64,000 bases of DNA from Bimastos eiseni (GCA_959347315.1 OY365809.1:6984853-7048852), one strand, 5' to 3'. Numbered from the stretch's first letter, positions 35,901 to 45,539 are shown. Notes: a model not told the origin generated them from the sequence alone. Translations and numbers: made by a program.

Positions 35901-37788
35901 GGTGGTCTTGGAAAACACTTTAAAACTTGCGTGGGTAGACCCTAACAATATTCGAAAATCGTATTAAAATTATCAACTTTTCTTTTAATTTATACCCCTT
36001 TCGATAAATATCCAAAATATTGTAAAGTGTCCGGTCGTTTGCATGACACCTGCACAGTTGCGTTATTATGACGTAATTTCTGTTTTCACAGCACTGGCAA
36101 ATACCTCTCAGCAGAAGATTTCGATCGCTTAAGCTTTGGTTCGTTATAAGAACGTACGGAATTGACGGACTCCAACGCTACATCAGAGAGGTATGATTAT
36201 CATGATTATGCGGTCTACAGATTAGATTAGTCATCCCTCTGTTCAAATAAAACTTAAGCCAATTTAAGGAATAATTGCGGAAGCCTTGCAATTCAGTTAC
36301 CATCCAAAATAGCACATATAATCACTGATTCCTTCATCCGTCGTCCAATTCATCAACATTCGTCTTCCTAAAACTTCCTTTCCGGCAAATCTTCTCCCTT
36401 CCCCGAGGTAGATGTTATACATAAAATGACCAGTTGATCTAACTCATAAATTGATTAATTGACCTTATACACAAAATGACTAATTGACCTTATGGGCCTA
36501 CATGTGTACGTGAAATAACCAATAGGATTCATTTATACTGGTTGCGTTATATTGAGCTAATCGTCCGTCCATATAATAGGCCTATAATCGTTTATTTGGT
36601 AAATAAACTGACTGACCTGAGATCACAAACCGGTATACAAAGCCATGTCCAACACAAAGTTTCGACGAAAAGTAGGCTTAATTAGGCTGGTAAACGGATC
36701 CAATGTCTTTTTATATGCTGTCCCGCATATTAATTGGCATTTTATGCAGTATAATCTTAAGTTAGATAATTAATTAATTCATTAATCAACTAATTGTTTG
36801 TCGTGTCATCAGCATTGTCGTCTTGCGAAGAAATTCGAGTCGCTTGTTGAAGAGGACGATCGATTTGAAATCCGTGGAAAGGTGACACTTGGTCTCGTGT
36901 GTTTCAGACTCAAGGTAGGCCTACCAATTGTAATAGGCCTATGCTAAAGCCTATATAGTGTACACTCTAAGCACATACTGTACGAAATGTATATTACACG
37001 GTTTTATATAGAGAGACCGTCGTACCTCTAGCTTATATGAGAACAGGAAAGGTCATCTAATGCATTGAGCCGGAATTCGTCGTCATGACCCTCTTAGCAT
37101 TGATGTAGCGCCATTTAGATTCTAAGAGAAAGATGCCAGTGAATGTATACAAACGAGGGTATGCTGGGATCGACCTATTGACGTAGCGGTGTATTCGTCA
37201 TCGTTTCAGGGCCCCAACTATCAGACACAGATGTTGCTAAGAGCGATCAACATGTCTGGGAAGGTGTACATGGTCCCAGCGATCGTCAACGACGACTACG
37301 TCATCCGGTTCGCCGTCTGCGCTCCCAACGCCAAAGACGAGGACATCGACTACGCCTGGGGGGTCATCTCAGAAACGGCAAAGGAAGTCAGCGCAGCCTG
37401 TGCCGACGAGTCCAACGAAGACAACGAGGCCCTGAAGGAGATCCGCAAGATAGAGTCGATCGATTCGGACGATGTTGGTCCCCTCGAAGGTTCCCTGGAG
37501 GACGAGGAGGGGGACGAGGTCTTCCTCTTCGACAACAACATCCCGTCTGTCCCTTCTCTCATCTCTATCCTGCCGAAAACGCCGGCGGAAACGACGCCAT
37601 CTTATCCGCGACGCAGGAACATGCTACTGCGCATGATCAGCGACCCCAAGTGTTACAACCCGAAGCTACTGAGGTCGTTCAGTCACGAGGACCCTACGTC
37701 ACCCAGGACCCAGGGTCACACGGGGCCAGGACGTTCTTCGCTGTTCATGAACGGAACAGCGTGCAACGGACTCGATAAAAGCCAATAG
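21930..37788 (+). CDS. HDC: Histidine decarboxylase-like PLP enzyme (gene span, 14 coding exons)
   Basis: A 603-residue group II PLP decarboxylase reconstructed from 14 exons, all GT-AG with matching phases. The start [10 protein letters not shown] aligns with the N-terminus of DOPA and histidine decarboxylases. Key residues: His191 (PLP stacking), HVDAAYAG with Asp270 (PLP nitrogen), Lys302 (Schiff base), Tyr331 on the mobile loop (present in decarboxylases, Phe in aldehyde synthases) and LSRR with Ser351. The Lys-to-Ser spacing of 49 equals that between Lys305 and Ser354 in human histidine decarboxylase, where Ser rather than Gly selects histidine. A tail of about 130 residues beyond the catalytic fold, rich in acidic residues and Pro/Ser, also recalls histidine decarboxylase, which is longer than DOPA decarboxylase. 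Likely cytosolic, forming histamine from histidine. Odd points: NPNK instead of NPSK or NPHK, and a 20-bp exon. Another aromatic amino acid decarboxylase remains possible. Confidence 0.8.
22150..22325 (+). repeat. Two copies of the TTTATATAGCGCC dispersed repeat
   Basis: Copy one (about 22157-22206) and copy two (about 22250-22325) share ATTTATATAGCGCCC, a 20-bp spacer and CTATTCGGAGGCG or CTACTCAGAGGCGC. Related fragments lie at 13383-13440 and 17945-18010. Confidence 0.6.
24945..25450 (+). repeat. (GA)n, (CAGA)n and degenerate GACAGA repeats
   Basis: TATATA and GAGAGA runs at 25037-25075, CAGA tetramers at 25075-25107, a pure GA run at 25153-25212, then about 240 bp of degenerate GACAGAGACAGATGCAGAAAC-like units. 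The long Leu/Ser frames on the minus strand are artefacts. Confidence 0.85.
26452..26565 (+). CDS. HDC: HDC-like exon 2 (residues 68-105)
   Basis: [20 protein letters not shown] through GCVGFSW, bounded by TTGCAG and GTCAGT. It matches the conserved HW-x-P-x-F-x-AYFP substrate and cofactor region. Phase 0 at both ends. Confidence 0.9.
26697..26910 (+). repeat. (ATT)n(TCA)n(TCG)n compound microsatellite
   Basis: About 80 bp of ATT, then TCA, TCG and mixed triplets, within decarboxylase intron 2. It is an uninterrupted example of the kind of tract that hosts the retroelements elsewhere. Confidence 0.9.
27416..27467 (+). CDS. HDC: HDC-like exon 3 (residues 106-122)
   Basis: [17 protein letters not shown] plus one base, between TGTAG and GTACGT. 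It matches the SPACTELE motif of the family. Ends in phase 1. Confidence 0.9.
28395..28459 (+). CDS. HDC: HDC-like exon 4 (residues 123-144)
   Basis: [20 protein letters not shown] plus IQ, between TTTTCAG and GTACCT. It leads into the GGGVIQG phosphate-contact region. It enters in phase 1 and leaves in phase 0. Confidence 0.9.
28541..28685 (+). repeat. (TCTG)n repeat in intron 4
   Basis: Degenerate TCTG tetramers with a pure (CTGT) core near 28650-28673. Confidence 0.8.
28936..29096 (-). mobile_element. C-terminal relic of an APE-type non-LTR retrotransposon
   Basis: On the minus strand the conceptual translation reads RTARGRPCR, a stop, WLDDNKEGR, then [13 protein letters not shown]. It matches the C-terminal tail common in RTE/Jockey-type reverse transcriptases (RGRPRRRWLDDI...DR..WR). 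It sits antisense in decarboxylase intron 4 and is short and broken. Confidence 0.65.
29222..29356 (+). CDS. HDC: HDC-like exon 5 (residues 145-189)
   Basis: Begins [15 protein letters not shown], the conserved Gly-Ser-Ala/Thr-Ser-Glu cofactor phosphate site, and ends AYCSKL before GTAAGA. Phase 0 at both ends. Confidence 0.92.
30258..30368 (+). CDS. HDC: HDC-like exon 6 (residues 190-226)
   Basis: Begins [10 protein letters not shown], containing the PLP-stacking His191, and ends TLQRAIE before GTCAGT. Phase 0 at both ends. Confidence 0.92.
30622..30654 (+). CDS. HDC: HDC-like exon 7 (residues 227-237)
   Basis: A 33-bp exon coding [11 protein letters not shown] between TTGACAG and GTAAGT. 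It matches the D..GLIPF segment before the ATLGTT motif. Phase 0 at both ends. Confidence 0.88.
31122..31283 (+). CDS. HDC: HDC-like exon 8 (residues 238-291)
   Basis: Begins [20 protein letters not shown], includes [17 protein letters not shown] with the PLP-pairing Asp270, and ends KGIE before GTGAGT. Phase 0 at both ends. Confidence 0.93.
31988..32055 (+). CDS. HDC: HDC-like exon 9 (residues 292-313)
   Basis: [20 protein letters not shown] with the Schiff-base Lys302, between TTTTCAG and GTTAGT. Ends in phase 2 within the codon for Trp314. The residue before the lysine is Asn, where human histidine decarboxylase has Ser and DOPA decarboxylase His. Confidence 0.92.
32442..32512 (+). CDS. 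HDC: HDC-like exon 10 (residues 314-337)
   Basis: Codes [20 protein letters not shown] then HSHS plus one base, between TTATTCAG and GTGAGT. It carries the mobile catalytic loop with Tyr331. Confidence 0.92.
32575..32780 (+). repeat. (CATA)n degenerate repeat in intron 10
   Basis: CATACATA units grading into CACACATACAGAC. The apparent frames on both strands are repeat artefacts. Confidence 0.85.
32890..33010 (+). repeat. (TG)n(CG)n(TC)n compound microsatellite
   Basis: A TG run, then CG repeats with Z-DNA potential, then TCTC/TCTG repeats. Confidence 0.9.
33287..33660 (+). repeat. Minisatellite with a ~20-bp unit GGTGGTAGATAACAGAAGAG
   Basis: About 15 tandem copies of a purine-rich unit with the core GGTGGTAG(A/C)TAACAGAAGAG lie in intron 10 of the decarboxylase. 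Central copies (33479-33590) are nearly identical and the flanking ones are degenerate. A GC-rich hairpin interrupts the array at 33334-33367. Confidence 0.9.
33334..33367. repeat. Perfect 11-bp inverted repeat within the minisatellite
   Basis: GTAACAAGCGG and CCGCTTGTTAC flank a 12-base C/G-rich loop, interrupting the purine-rich array. Confidence 0.85.
35329..35348 (+). CDS. HDC: HDC-like micro-exon 11 (20 bp, residues 338-344)
   Basis: Twenty bases between ATTTCCAG and GTAAGA complete the split codon left by exon 10 and code DKAIDFR, aligning with the (G)L(I/A)TD(Y/F)R segment before HWQIPL. Without it the frame between exons 10 and 12 cannot close. Confidence 0.85.
35735..35842 (+). repeat. 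(TCTG)n repeat in intron 11
   Basis: TCTG and TCTC units over about 100 bp; frames on both strands are artefacts. Confidence 0.85.
36092..36190 (+). CDS. HDC: HDC-like exon 12 (residues 345-377)
   Basis: [20 protein letters not shown] followed by [13 protein letters not shown], between TTTTCACAG and GTATGA. LSRR carries Ser351, the position that is Ser in histidine decarboxylase and Gly in DOPA decarboxylase. Phase 0 at both ends. Confidence 0.93.
36813..36914 (+). CDS. HDC: HDC-like exon 13 (residues 378-411)
   Basis: [20 protein letters not shown] through LGLVCFRLK, between CATCAG and GTAGGC. It matches the small C-terminal domain of the fold. Confidence 0.92.
37210..37788 (+). CDS. HDC: HDC-like exon 14 (residues 412-603, stop)
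   Basis: Begins [20 protein letters not shown] after TTTCAG and completes the catalytic fold (VIRFAVCAP...WGVI). It then runs about 130 residues into an acidic, Pro/Ser/Thr-rich tail ([20 protein letters not shown] and beyond). The stop TAG is at 37786-37788. GC content is higher than in the introns. The tail resembles PEST-type degradation-prone sequence. Confidence 0.92.
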   Translation, partial: GPNYQTQMLLRAINMSGKVYMVPAIVNDDYVIRFAVCAPNAKDEDIDYAWGVISETAKEVSAACADESNEDNEALKEIRKIESIDSDDVGPLEGSLEDEEGDEVFLFDNNIPSVPSLISILPKTPAETTPSYPRRRNMLLRMISDPKCYNPKLLRSFSHEDPTSPRTQGHTGPGRSSLFMNGTACNGLDKSQ

Positions 37789-39580
37789 ACGATGACAGGT
37801 CAACAGGAAAACAGCAACAACAGGATTTCCAAACAACAGCACACAAACAGAAAGCAACAATTGAAGACTTCAGGTACACAGACAAATAAAAACTATGAAT
37901 CTGGAAAAAATAAGACGACCAATCCATTAACAACTGGACAGAAGCCAAATAAAAGCACAATAGCAGGACAGAACAAACGGAACGCGACGCAGCTATTGTT
38001 ACGACGTAGCCATAACAATAGGATTGTGGGTCGTGGATAAAAATAATGTCGTTGCATTGCATCGAGAACTCTATTTATTGATAAAAGTTATCATAACACG
38101 ACAGTCAGTGGTTAAAATGCTTATGCAGAGCAGCTTCCGGATCTCCGAATCTTACAAAACAAAAAGTTACACGTAACTGGAGAATCTACTATCGATATAT
38201 TCACAATTTTGCTATATTTGAATAAGCAAGAATTTGTGGAACAAGGTGCATATTATGATCGATCGTTGCGATAGAAACAAAGTTAGGCGATGGATCAATT
38301 CTCATTTTGGTCTTCGAACTAATGGCTGAGGTGACTGACGTCAAATCCGAGGTGCCAGAACTCAGATTAGACGGGATCCGATTGAATTTAACCATTGGCG
38401 ACAGTGACGACTCTAGTTTAGATGTTCGATGGAATGAATTAACGAACGAATTATGGTTCACAAGGACATCATACACGGAATGCAGTATTTGTTGTTTCCA
38501 TTCTAATTTATTTATCTGTACATATTCATAAACATTCATGTTAGCAACAGTTGTTAATTCAGCGTATGTTATCGGATCACGTGCTCAGAGTTGCTCGAGG
38601 AGGTTGCGCAATTTTAAGACCTTTTGACGCTTGTTTTATTCCATTGTCTTCCAAAAGCCAGGGCTTTATCAGCCTGTCCCTTTGTCTGTTTGTCCTTTCT
38701 TTTGTCTGTCTGTCTGTCCTTTTGTCTTTCTCTTCGCCTGTTTGTCTGTTTCAAAATGTGTTGCAATGTACTTGAATCCTTCAATGTGCTGAAGTTTTAA
38801 GACTGCCGTATCTGCATATATATATATATATATATATTATGTATATATATTGTGTGTAAGCTTAAGTGTCCGCCTGGGTGACTGCGTCCGTAACAGTGGT
38901 GAATGCTAAGTTTAGCAAATCCTGGTGCAAAATAACAACTGTGTCAGTTCAAAATTACGCTTTCTGTAGACCGACAGATAAAAAAAACATCGTTTGTTTA
39001 ACTATGTTCATCAGATACATTGCAAAACGTGTATAATATATTGTCTTAACTTAGACACTTTACTAATATTATTGTAAATTTATGATGATGTTGTGATTAT
39101 GAAGTTATTCTACACAGTGAATCGATTCTAATTAATAATCGATGAATAAATTGCGACTGTTTTATGCGCATGTAGGCCTATTTTTGTTCTCATGAACTAA
39201 AAGCAACTATACAAAAATATTTTCGTCACCACGCAGCTGTGTTTGGAAGACCAACTGTGCAACGGCGCTATATAAAAAGAATAAATTAGAGACAGAACTT
39301 TCCACGTTTATTACATGTAATATAAACGATAACAGATCTATCCCGTAGTCCACTTCCAGCCTTTCTCACTCTGGCATAAATTTCGCCTCAACAGTTTCCT
39401 TCTTCGTTCCGATCTCTTGGGAACCGGGCTTTGAACTCCTGCACTCGATAGGCAATTTCAGGACAACCCCTCTGGCTCGACGCAGCGGTTGTGAATAAGC
39501 CCAAGTATCTTCGCGAACTCTTTGTGATCCAATCAGCCAACCAATTCTACCAGGTCATTCTCTTGTCTCAGTCTTACTCG
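37789..39580. other. Decarboxylase 3' UTR and intergenic stretch
   Basis: AATAAA occurs at 37885-37890 and about 37947-37952 and again near 39144 and 39287, so the poly(A) site cannot be fixed. A TA run lies at about 38817-38838. No further gene was recognised; the short frames near 38200-38775 lack support. Confidence 0.5.
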
Positions 39581-39599
39581 ATCCTCTGCCACCAATTAG

Positions 39600-39810
39600 C
39601 TGAAGTTCTCCATCCGGGCCATTTCCATCACCGCAATACGACTCTGGAACGATCTGCGTCCTGAATGAGTTCAACACTTTTTCGACTCACCCACCATCAT
39701 CCATCTCATTCTCCTTAATTCATCGCCACTCTGGCGAAACTCAAGTCTCACCTTTTCAATAATTCTTATCCGAACTCACTCGAGCATCCACCCTCGAATC
39801 CTCGATCAAA
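39600..39810 (+). mobile_element. C-terminal relic of a CR1/L2-like retrotransposon
   Basis: The translation contains AIRLWNDLRPE, a stop, and in another frame AKLKSHLFNNSYP. Together these match the terminal 'A.RLWN.LP...V....F...LK.HLF' signature of APE-type non-LTR elements. Frameshifted and truncated. Confidence 0.6.
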
Positions 39811-39882
39811 GCGACGCCCCCTTAACAGCTACTCTGCCTACTCTGCATGACCTTCTACACGAGTAAGTCTAATAAGCTACTT

Positions 39883-39890
39883 CCACAAAG
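39883..39890 (+). repeat. 8-bp target-site duplication (left)
   Basis: CCACAAAG, repeated exactly at 40214-40221 on the other side of the MITE. Confidence 0.9.
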
Positions 39891-40213
39891 CAGTGGCGGA
39901 TCCATAGGGGGGCGATGGGGGCGATCGCCCCCTTATATTATTTGGAAAGAAATTTCTTTAGCGATTTTTACTTGGCTTTTGCAGCCCTTTATAAAGAAAG
40001 TATGCAATGTCAACAAAAATGTTCAAATTTTAATGTAGATATACACTGTTGTAAATTATATTTTGAAGTAATTTATAATGATTGAAATTTGAAATACAAT
40101 CATTTGATGAAGACTAGAGAGTTTAGTTTTACGATTTGTGGGCTTGCCTGCGGTTGCCACTAAAACCTAAAAATCGCCCCCCCCCCTTACTAGATGGTCT
40201 GGATCCGCCGCTG
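39891..40213. mobile_element. hAT-type MITE with CAGTGGCGGATCCA termini
   Basis: A 323-bp element. The left end CAGTGGCGGATCCATAGGGG is mirrored at the right (CAGCGGCGGATCCAGACC when reverse-complemented). C/G-rich subterminal runs (GGGGGCGATCGCCCCC) surround an AT-rich interior without ORF. A perfect 8-bp duplication (CCACAAAG) flanks it, which is diagnostic of hAT transposition. Non-autonomous. Confidence 0.9.
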
Positions 40214-40221
40214 CCACAAAG

Positions 40222-40904
40222 TCACACAGGCTATACGTAACTGCCTCTACGTAAGTAGTGAATTACTTCTTTACCTGGTTCTCCACAATTACTCGCCGAT
40301 GACTGATACATTTTATACCGTCTATGTGTGAAGGTGATTGGGTTTTTTCCTGTAAGTTAAAAATCTTAGAGAGCAAAAGAAATTATTCTAAACGAATTAC
40401 TCGCCTATGGCAGCCACATGCTGATCCAGGGGAGACTATATATATATATATATCATCAGTGTCTGATGATGCGTTATAAAAAATCATGATATATCAGTCA
40501 GCCAGAATTCATTTATGCACTTTGGCAAGTGGACAAAGACGCGGTTTGTTTACATTCTCAGAATTCGTTGCTTGGTCGGACTTTTCCGCAAGCTGACCTA
40601 ATTACCTGATTCTCAGATTATCTGCTCTATCAATCTGTCTATAGGGCCTGGGGTACATCAACGAGTGTATGGCCAACTTTTGTTTGAAGATTTGGTGAGG
40701 GTGGGATTTTTAGATGACATCTACACGGCACCGAAAAACGCAGATGGTAAGTGGATTGGGGTTGCAGTTGTCGTCGATTCAGTCGAAGGAACTCTACACC
40801 CACTCACGAACGCTCGTTGCATAAAAAACAATGGACTTAAATCCAAATAGAATTTTGCAAAGATCTCAGCAACTGTTCCGCGCGGGGTGAGTTTCGAAAC
40901 CACC
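40222..40904. other. Intergenic stretch, no gene recognised
   Basis: A TA-rich run near 40438-40455; nothing else recognised. Confidence 0.5.
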
Positions 40905-41184
40905 CCTCTCTGTCTCTGTCTATATCTGTATTCTGTCTCTGTGTCACTCTCATGTCTGTTTGCCTGCCTGTTTGTCTCTCTCTCTCTCTCTTTCTGTCTC
41001 TCTCTCGCTCTCTCTGTCTCTCTGTCTATCTCTGTCTATCTCTGTCTCTCTCTGTCCTGTCTCTCTGTCCTGTCTCTCTGTCTCTCTCTGTCCCTCTCTG
41101 TCTCTGTCTTACTCTCTTACTCTTTCTCTCTCACTTTCTCTCTCTCGCTCCCTCCCTGCCTCTCTCTGTCTCTCTCTCATCGCA
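40905..41184 (+). repeat. (TCTG/TC)n pyrimidine repeat
   Basis: About 280 bp of TCTC, TCTG and TTTC units. The Ser/Leu frames are artefacts. Confidence 0.9.
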
Positions 41185-43174
41185 GGTGATTTTCAAAACC
41201 CTCATCCATGACCTCGCAACCTAACCTATCAAACCACAGCGCCAAAGCAATGTACTGCCGATGGAGAGAGAAAGGTGGCAGGAATTGAAACAATTGGGAA
41301 TTGCTGGACGTGGAGATGGAGTTAAGGATGGAGGGAGGCAAGTAGGGAGAGCCGGGAATGGAAACTGATGACAATCATGGACCATTGTATAGAATCGATC
41401 AGAGCCGGAAATCGTTTGAATTATCGATATCCGACTCGCATCGATGACTGCGCTGACCAGGTCAAGTATTCCGATCACGATGTCCAGTACAATGATGCCA
41501 AGAAACAACGAACCCGTAAACTTTCCTCCGCTTGTCCTTTCAAACACTGCATAAAGTTTCAATAATAACGATTAAGCCTAAATTTATAGGACGGTTGCAT
41601 TGCGGTCTTCAGTAGAAGAAGATAACATCGTATGTCACTGTAGATCGTGTAAGTCGGTTGCTAATTAATAGTAATTATGGGAGAAATGGTAAAAATGTGC
41701 AATGACCCACTACCCCCATGCACGATCAGACTTTTGGCCAGACAGAGAAAACGTGCCTTTTGTAAAAATGTCATTAAGTTTTTGCCAAGTACGTCATGTA
41801 GCCTGCAGTAACTGCCTCCAATTGATGAGGATTCTCGATTATTATTAGGACCACGTTGGCAAACCGCAACCTAGTTACAAGATATTTGATTAAGAATAAT
41901 GTTTGGTTTTGATGACAAGGGCCATGATTCCATTGCATATGTTTGAATAGTACTCTTGGGATAAAAGTTTTTTGCCTTTTACGGGTAGGGTAAAGTCGTG
42001 AGGCCTTGGACGAAAGTTGTACACGCGCTTGTTGACAGAAGGGAAAAGTTGCGGAGAACGTGAAACTCGTTCCAGATAACAGCCTGCAATATGCGATCCT
42101 CTGCATTAATTTTCAACAATAATGAATAAAATTCCTGAAATGCAATTCTCGTGGACACCATCGAACGTCAAAGGTAGATGAGCAGGTTGTAATAAGCTTC
42201 GAAAGTGGTAGCCTAAGTGGAGACATAAATTTCATTGAGAGAGGGGGATGAAAACTTTGGATGGGAAGGAATCGAGTCAATGATGCCTTCGTAAGTTCTG
42301 CCATAATTGTCAAAACAAACGAACCAGTAATAATCGGACCCGATCATATCTGTCTCTCTCTGTGTCTCTCTGCCTCTCTCCGTCTCTCACTGTCTCTCTC
42401 TCTCTTTCTTTCTCTCTGTCTGTCTTGCTCCTTGCTGGTTTTTTTGTTTCGCCCTGTCATTCCCTGTCACTCTCTATGCATCGAGGTTCTCCCTCCGTCT
42501 CTATATCGCTGTGTACCTCTGTTCTGTTTGTCTTTGTCTGCTTCCATCCTTCTCACCCTATTACCGACTGGTATTCGCTGCAACCAAGCGAAGGATGGCC
42601 TCTGCCTGCTGCAGCAACTGCTGCTGCTGCTGCTGTTGCCAACGAGTTGAACCAAATCTTAGTCAACATCCGACACCTACAGAAATGGACTCGATTATCA
42701 TCTACAGAGAATTTCAGGCGATACTCCAGGTTTAGTTCATTCGTTTTTTTAAAAATGTCGTTGTCGGATTCGTTCGCATCATAACTATTCTTATTGTTGT
42801 TGCTCCTGCTATTTTTTTATTATCATAGTTTATTATCATTATCATTATTGTTATTACTTTTGCTGGGTATATTATTATCGTCACTTTTATCATCATCATC
42901 GTTATAATTATCTGCGGAGCTCGTACATTGGTAGCAATATCCCGTAGGGGTAGATAGCGTTCTCTGCCTGAAGAAATGCCACTGATACCCGCTGACATAG
43001 CTATGATGTCGACTCCATTGATTCATGGTCGTGTCCATTATCCGGATTTTCAACTCTGACATGAACTGAAGTCCTACCTTGCGCTTATTGACAGTCATTG
43101 TCATCATAATAAAAATTTTATTATCGACGTCATCATTATAATTATAATAAATAGTGGTAGTAATAGGTATAACA
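41185..43174. other. Intergenic stretch, no gene recognised
   Basis: Contains a TCTC/TCTG tract at about 42350-42430, a CTG run at about 42607-42640, and ATT/ATC runs around 42820-42910. The minus-strand frame near 41400-41560 has one hydrophobic stretch but no family signature, and I do not call it. Confidence 0.5.
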
Positions 43175-43181
43175 AAGGGTG

Positions 43182-43214
<33 letters not shown>

Positions 43215-43217
43215 GTG

Positions 43218-43271
<54 letters not shown>

Positions 43272-43330
43272 GGGGAAGTGGTGGAAGTGGAAGTAGTAGT
43301 AGCAGTGATAATAATAATAATAACAATAAC

Positions 43331-43407
<77 letters not shown>
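43175..43407 (+). repeat. Compound (TAG)n(AAT)n microsatellite upstream of copy C1
   Basis: TAG repeats with GGTGGAG interruptions, then AAT/AAC repeats of about 95 bp, ending directly at the retroelement junction. Confidence 0.9.
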
Positions 43408-43409
<2 letters not shown>

Positions 43410-43766
43410 CTATCTCCGCCACAGCCGTAGGAGCGGCGGAGATAGCAGTCACAAGGAAACACACAAAATATTCTGAGCTGGAGAAGAAATACACTTTTGT
43501 TCCAATCGCTATAGAAACCTTCGGTCCCCTCAATAGTGAGGGCCTCGCCTTTCGGTCTGAGACTGGACGCCGACTTTCGACAACTACCGGTGACACCCGA
43601 GAGACAAACTTCCTTTTCCAGAACTTGTCGGCATTGATCCAACGCTTCAATGCGGTGGCTTTTCAGGGCACTATGTCAATATTACAATCCACTGACAAGC
43701 GGCGACCCAGATGGCCTGAAGACAGATCCGTTGGCACTGCCAATGATGAATAACACTATATGTGAC

Positions 43767-43768
<2 letters not shown>
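43408..43768 (+). mobile_element. 5'-truncated RLE-type retrotransposon, copy C1
   Basis: Holds only the last ~110 codons and 3' end of the element represented by C2 (about 95% identical by eye to 45246-45577). The stop found in C2 (TAG after RRPR) reads TGG here. The 5' junction begins with TGCTATCTCCGCC, the exact inverse of GGCGGAGATAGCA 15 bp downstream. The 3' end passes into AAT repeats, which then hold copy C2. Confidence 0.85.

Positions 43769-43806
<38 letters not shown>
43769..43806 (+). repeat. (AAT)n tract between copies C1 and C2
   Basis: A 38-bp AAT run that is at once the 3' flank of C1 and the 5' flank of C2. Confidence 0.9.
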
Positions 43807-43807
<1 letters not shown>

Positions 43808-45539
43808 TGACATCTCGAACGCTTTCAATAGCTTGCACCGAGATTTCATGCTCGCATCAGTGGACGAACTCATTCCTGATTTATCCGCATATTGCCATCT
43901 TGCCTACGCCGAGGCGACATCTCTGAAATTCGGGAGATTCACGATACAATCGCAAGAAGGTTCGCAACAGGGCGATCCCTTGGGACCTCTCCTTTTCTGC
44001 CTACCGCTACAGCCGATCCTTAAACACCTGCTTTCACCATTGGCCTTTGGATACCTCGACGACCTCACCTTGGGCGGAGATCCTAAGGTGGTGGAGGCGG
44101 ATGTTAACTCGATCGAAGAGGGATGTCTGCAACTAGGCCTCACGCTCAACCGCAAAAAATGCGAACTCATATCTTCCGACGCCCATATCAACGACGTTAG
44201 TCAAGGCTTCCTAGGACAGTTCGCCAGAGTCAATGCATCATCGGCCGTGCACCTAGGGGCTCCGCTTTCCACGACGGATGCCCTGCTTTCAGCCATCGAT
44301 ACCTGTGTGGCCGACCTCGGAATTGCCCTCGACAGGTTGCAACTAATCGCTAGACAAGACGCTCTACTGATCCTTAGACATTCGATCGGCTCGCCTAAAC
44401 TCATGCATTTATTTAGATGCACCCCTTGCCACGACCACCCGCGTCTATGGGCTTACGACGATCTACTGCGAGGAGGGATCGAGCGAATCTTCAACATTTC
44501 GATGACCGATGACCAATGGAGTCAGGCCACTCTCCCGATCAGGATGGGAAGACTGGGAATTACGAGGGCGTCCTCGCTGGCACTTCCCGCCTTTTTGGCT
44601 TCAGCCGCGGGCACTCTCCAGATCCAGTCCCTCATCTTAGAATCAGCAGCGGTGAAATCGGACTCAGCATGCGACTCGGCGATGTCTACCTGGCTTCAAC
44701 TTACCGAAGCTTCTGCCCCGACGACGCCAGGCCATAAACAAGCCCACTTTGACAGACCGCTGTTAAACGCGGTTCTGTCTGCACTAGAAGAAAAGCTACA
44801 GGATCCCTACGACCAGGCGAGACTAAGGGCCTTGCAGTCACCACACGCCTCGGACTGGCTATACGCTCTCCCGCTCGTTTCTCGCGATCTCCGACTGGAG
44901 GACGATACCGTGAGGGTGGCGGTCGGTCTACGTTTAGGGGTGGCCATCTGTGAGCCGCACACCTGCGCATGCGGCGCCTTCGTCTCAGTCAGAGGCGCAC
45001 ATGGCCTGTCCTGTTCATTGGGATTTGGCCGTCAAGCAAGACACTGTAATATCAACGACCTAATCCATCGCAGCCTCAACAGAGCCGGTATTCCAGCAGT
45101 CAAGGAACCGTCAGGCCTTTCCAGATTAGATGGAATGAGACCGGACGGGCAGACCCTGATACCGTGGAGTGGGGGGCGGACCTTACTTTGGGACGCAACT
45201 GTGGTGGACACAGTGGCCGCTTCCTATATCCCCGAAACAGCTTCCACAGCTGGAGGAGCGGCAGAGATAGCAGCCACAAGGAAACACACAAAATATTCTG
45301 AGCTAGAGAAGAAATACACTTTTGTTCCAATCGCTATAGAAACCTTTGGTCCCCTCAATAGTGAGGGCCTCGCCTTTCTGTCTGAGACTGGACGCCGACT
45401 TTCGACAACTACCGGTGACACCCGAGAGACAAACTTCCTTTTCCAGAACTTGTCGGCATTGATCCAACGTTTCAATGCGGTGGCTTTTCAGGGCACCATG
45501 TCAAGATTACAGTCCACTGACAAGCGGCGACCCAGATAG
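43807..45539 (+). CDS. Retrotransposon reverse transcriptase and restriction-like endonuclease (5'-truncated)
   Basis: The frame is open from the 5' junction to TAG at 45537-45539, about 576 residues. It begins at RT motif A (DISNAFNSLHRD), then motif B (EGSQQGDPLGPLLF), motif C (YLDD), the thumb, a CCHC-like finger (C-x-C-x9-H-x3-C) and an endonuclease core (MRPDGQTLIPW...WDATVVDT). There is no frameshift or internal stop, so the copy is young, but the missing fingers domain means it cannot be active alone. Known relatives nick a target and use the free 3' end to prime reverse transcription. Confidence 0.85.

Noticed and set aside
37350..37562. Minus-strand frame opposite the last decarboxylase exon
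   Set aside because: Shadow of the sense coding sequence, with no motif of its own.
41221..41562. A small membrane protein on the minus strand with one hydrophobic stretch
   Set aside because: No homologous family recognised, no splice context and it runs into low-complexity sequence; likely chance.
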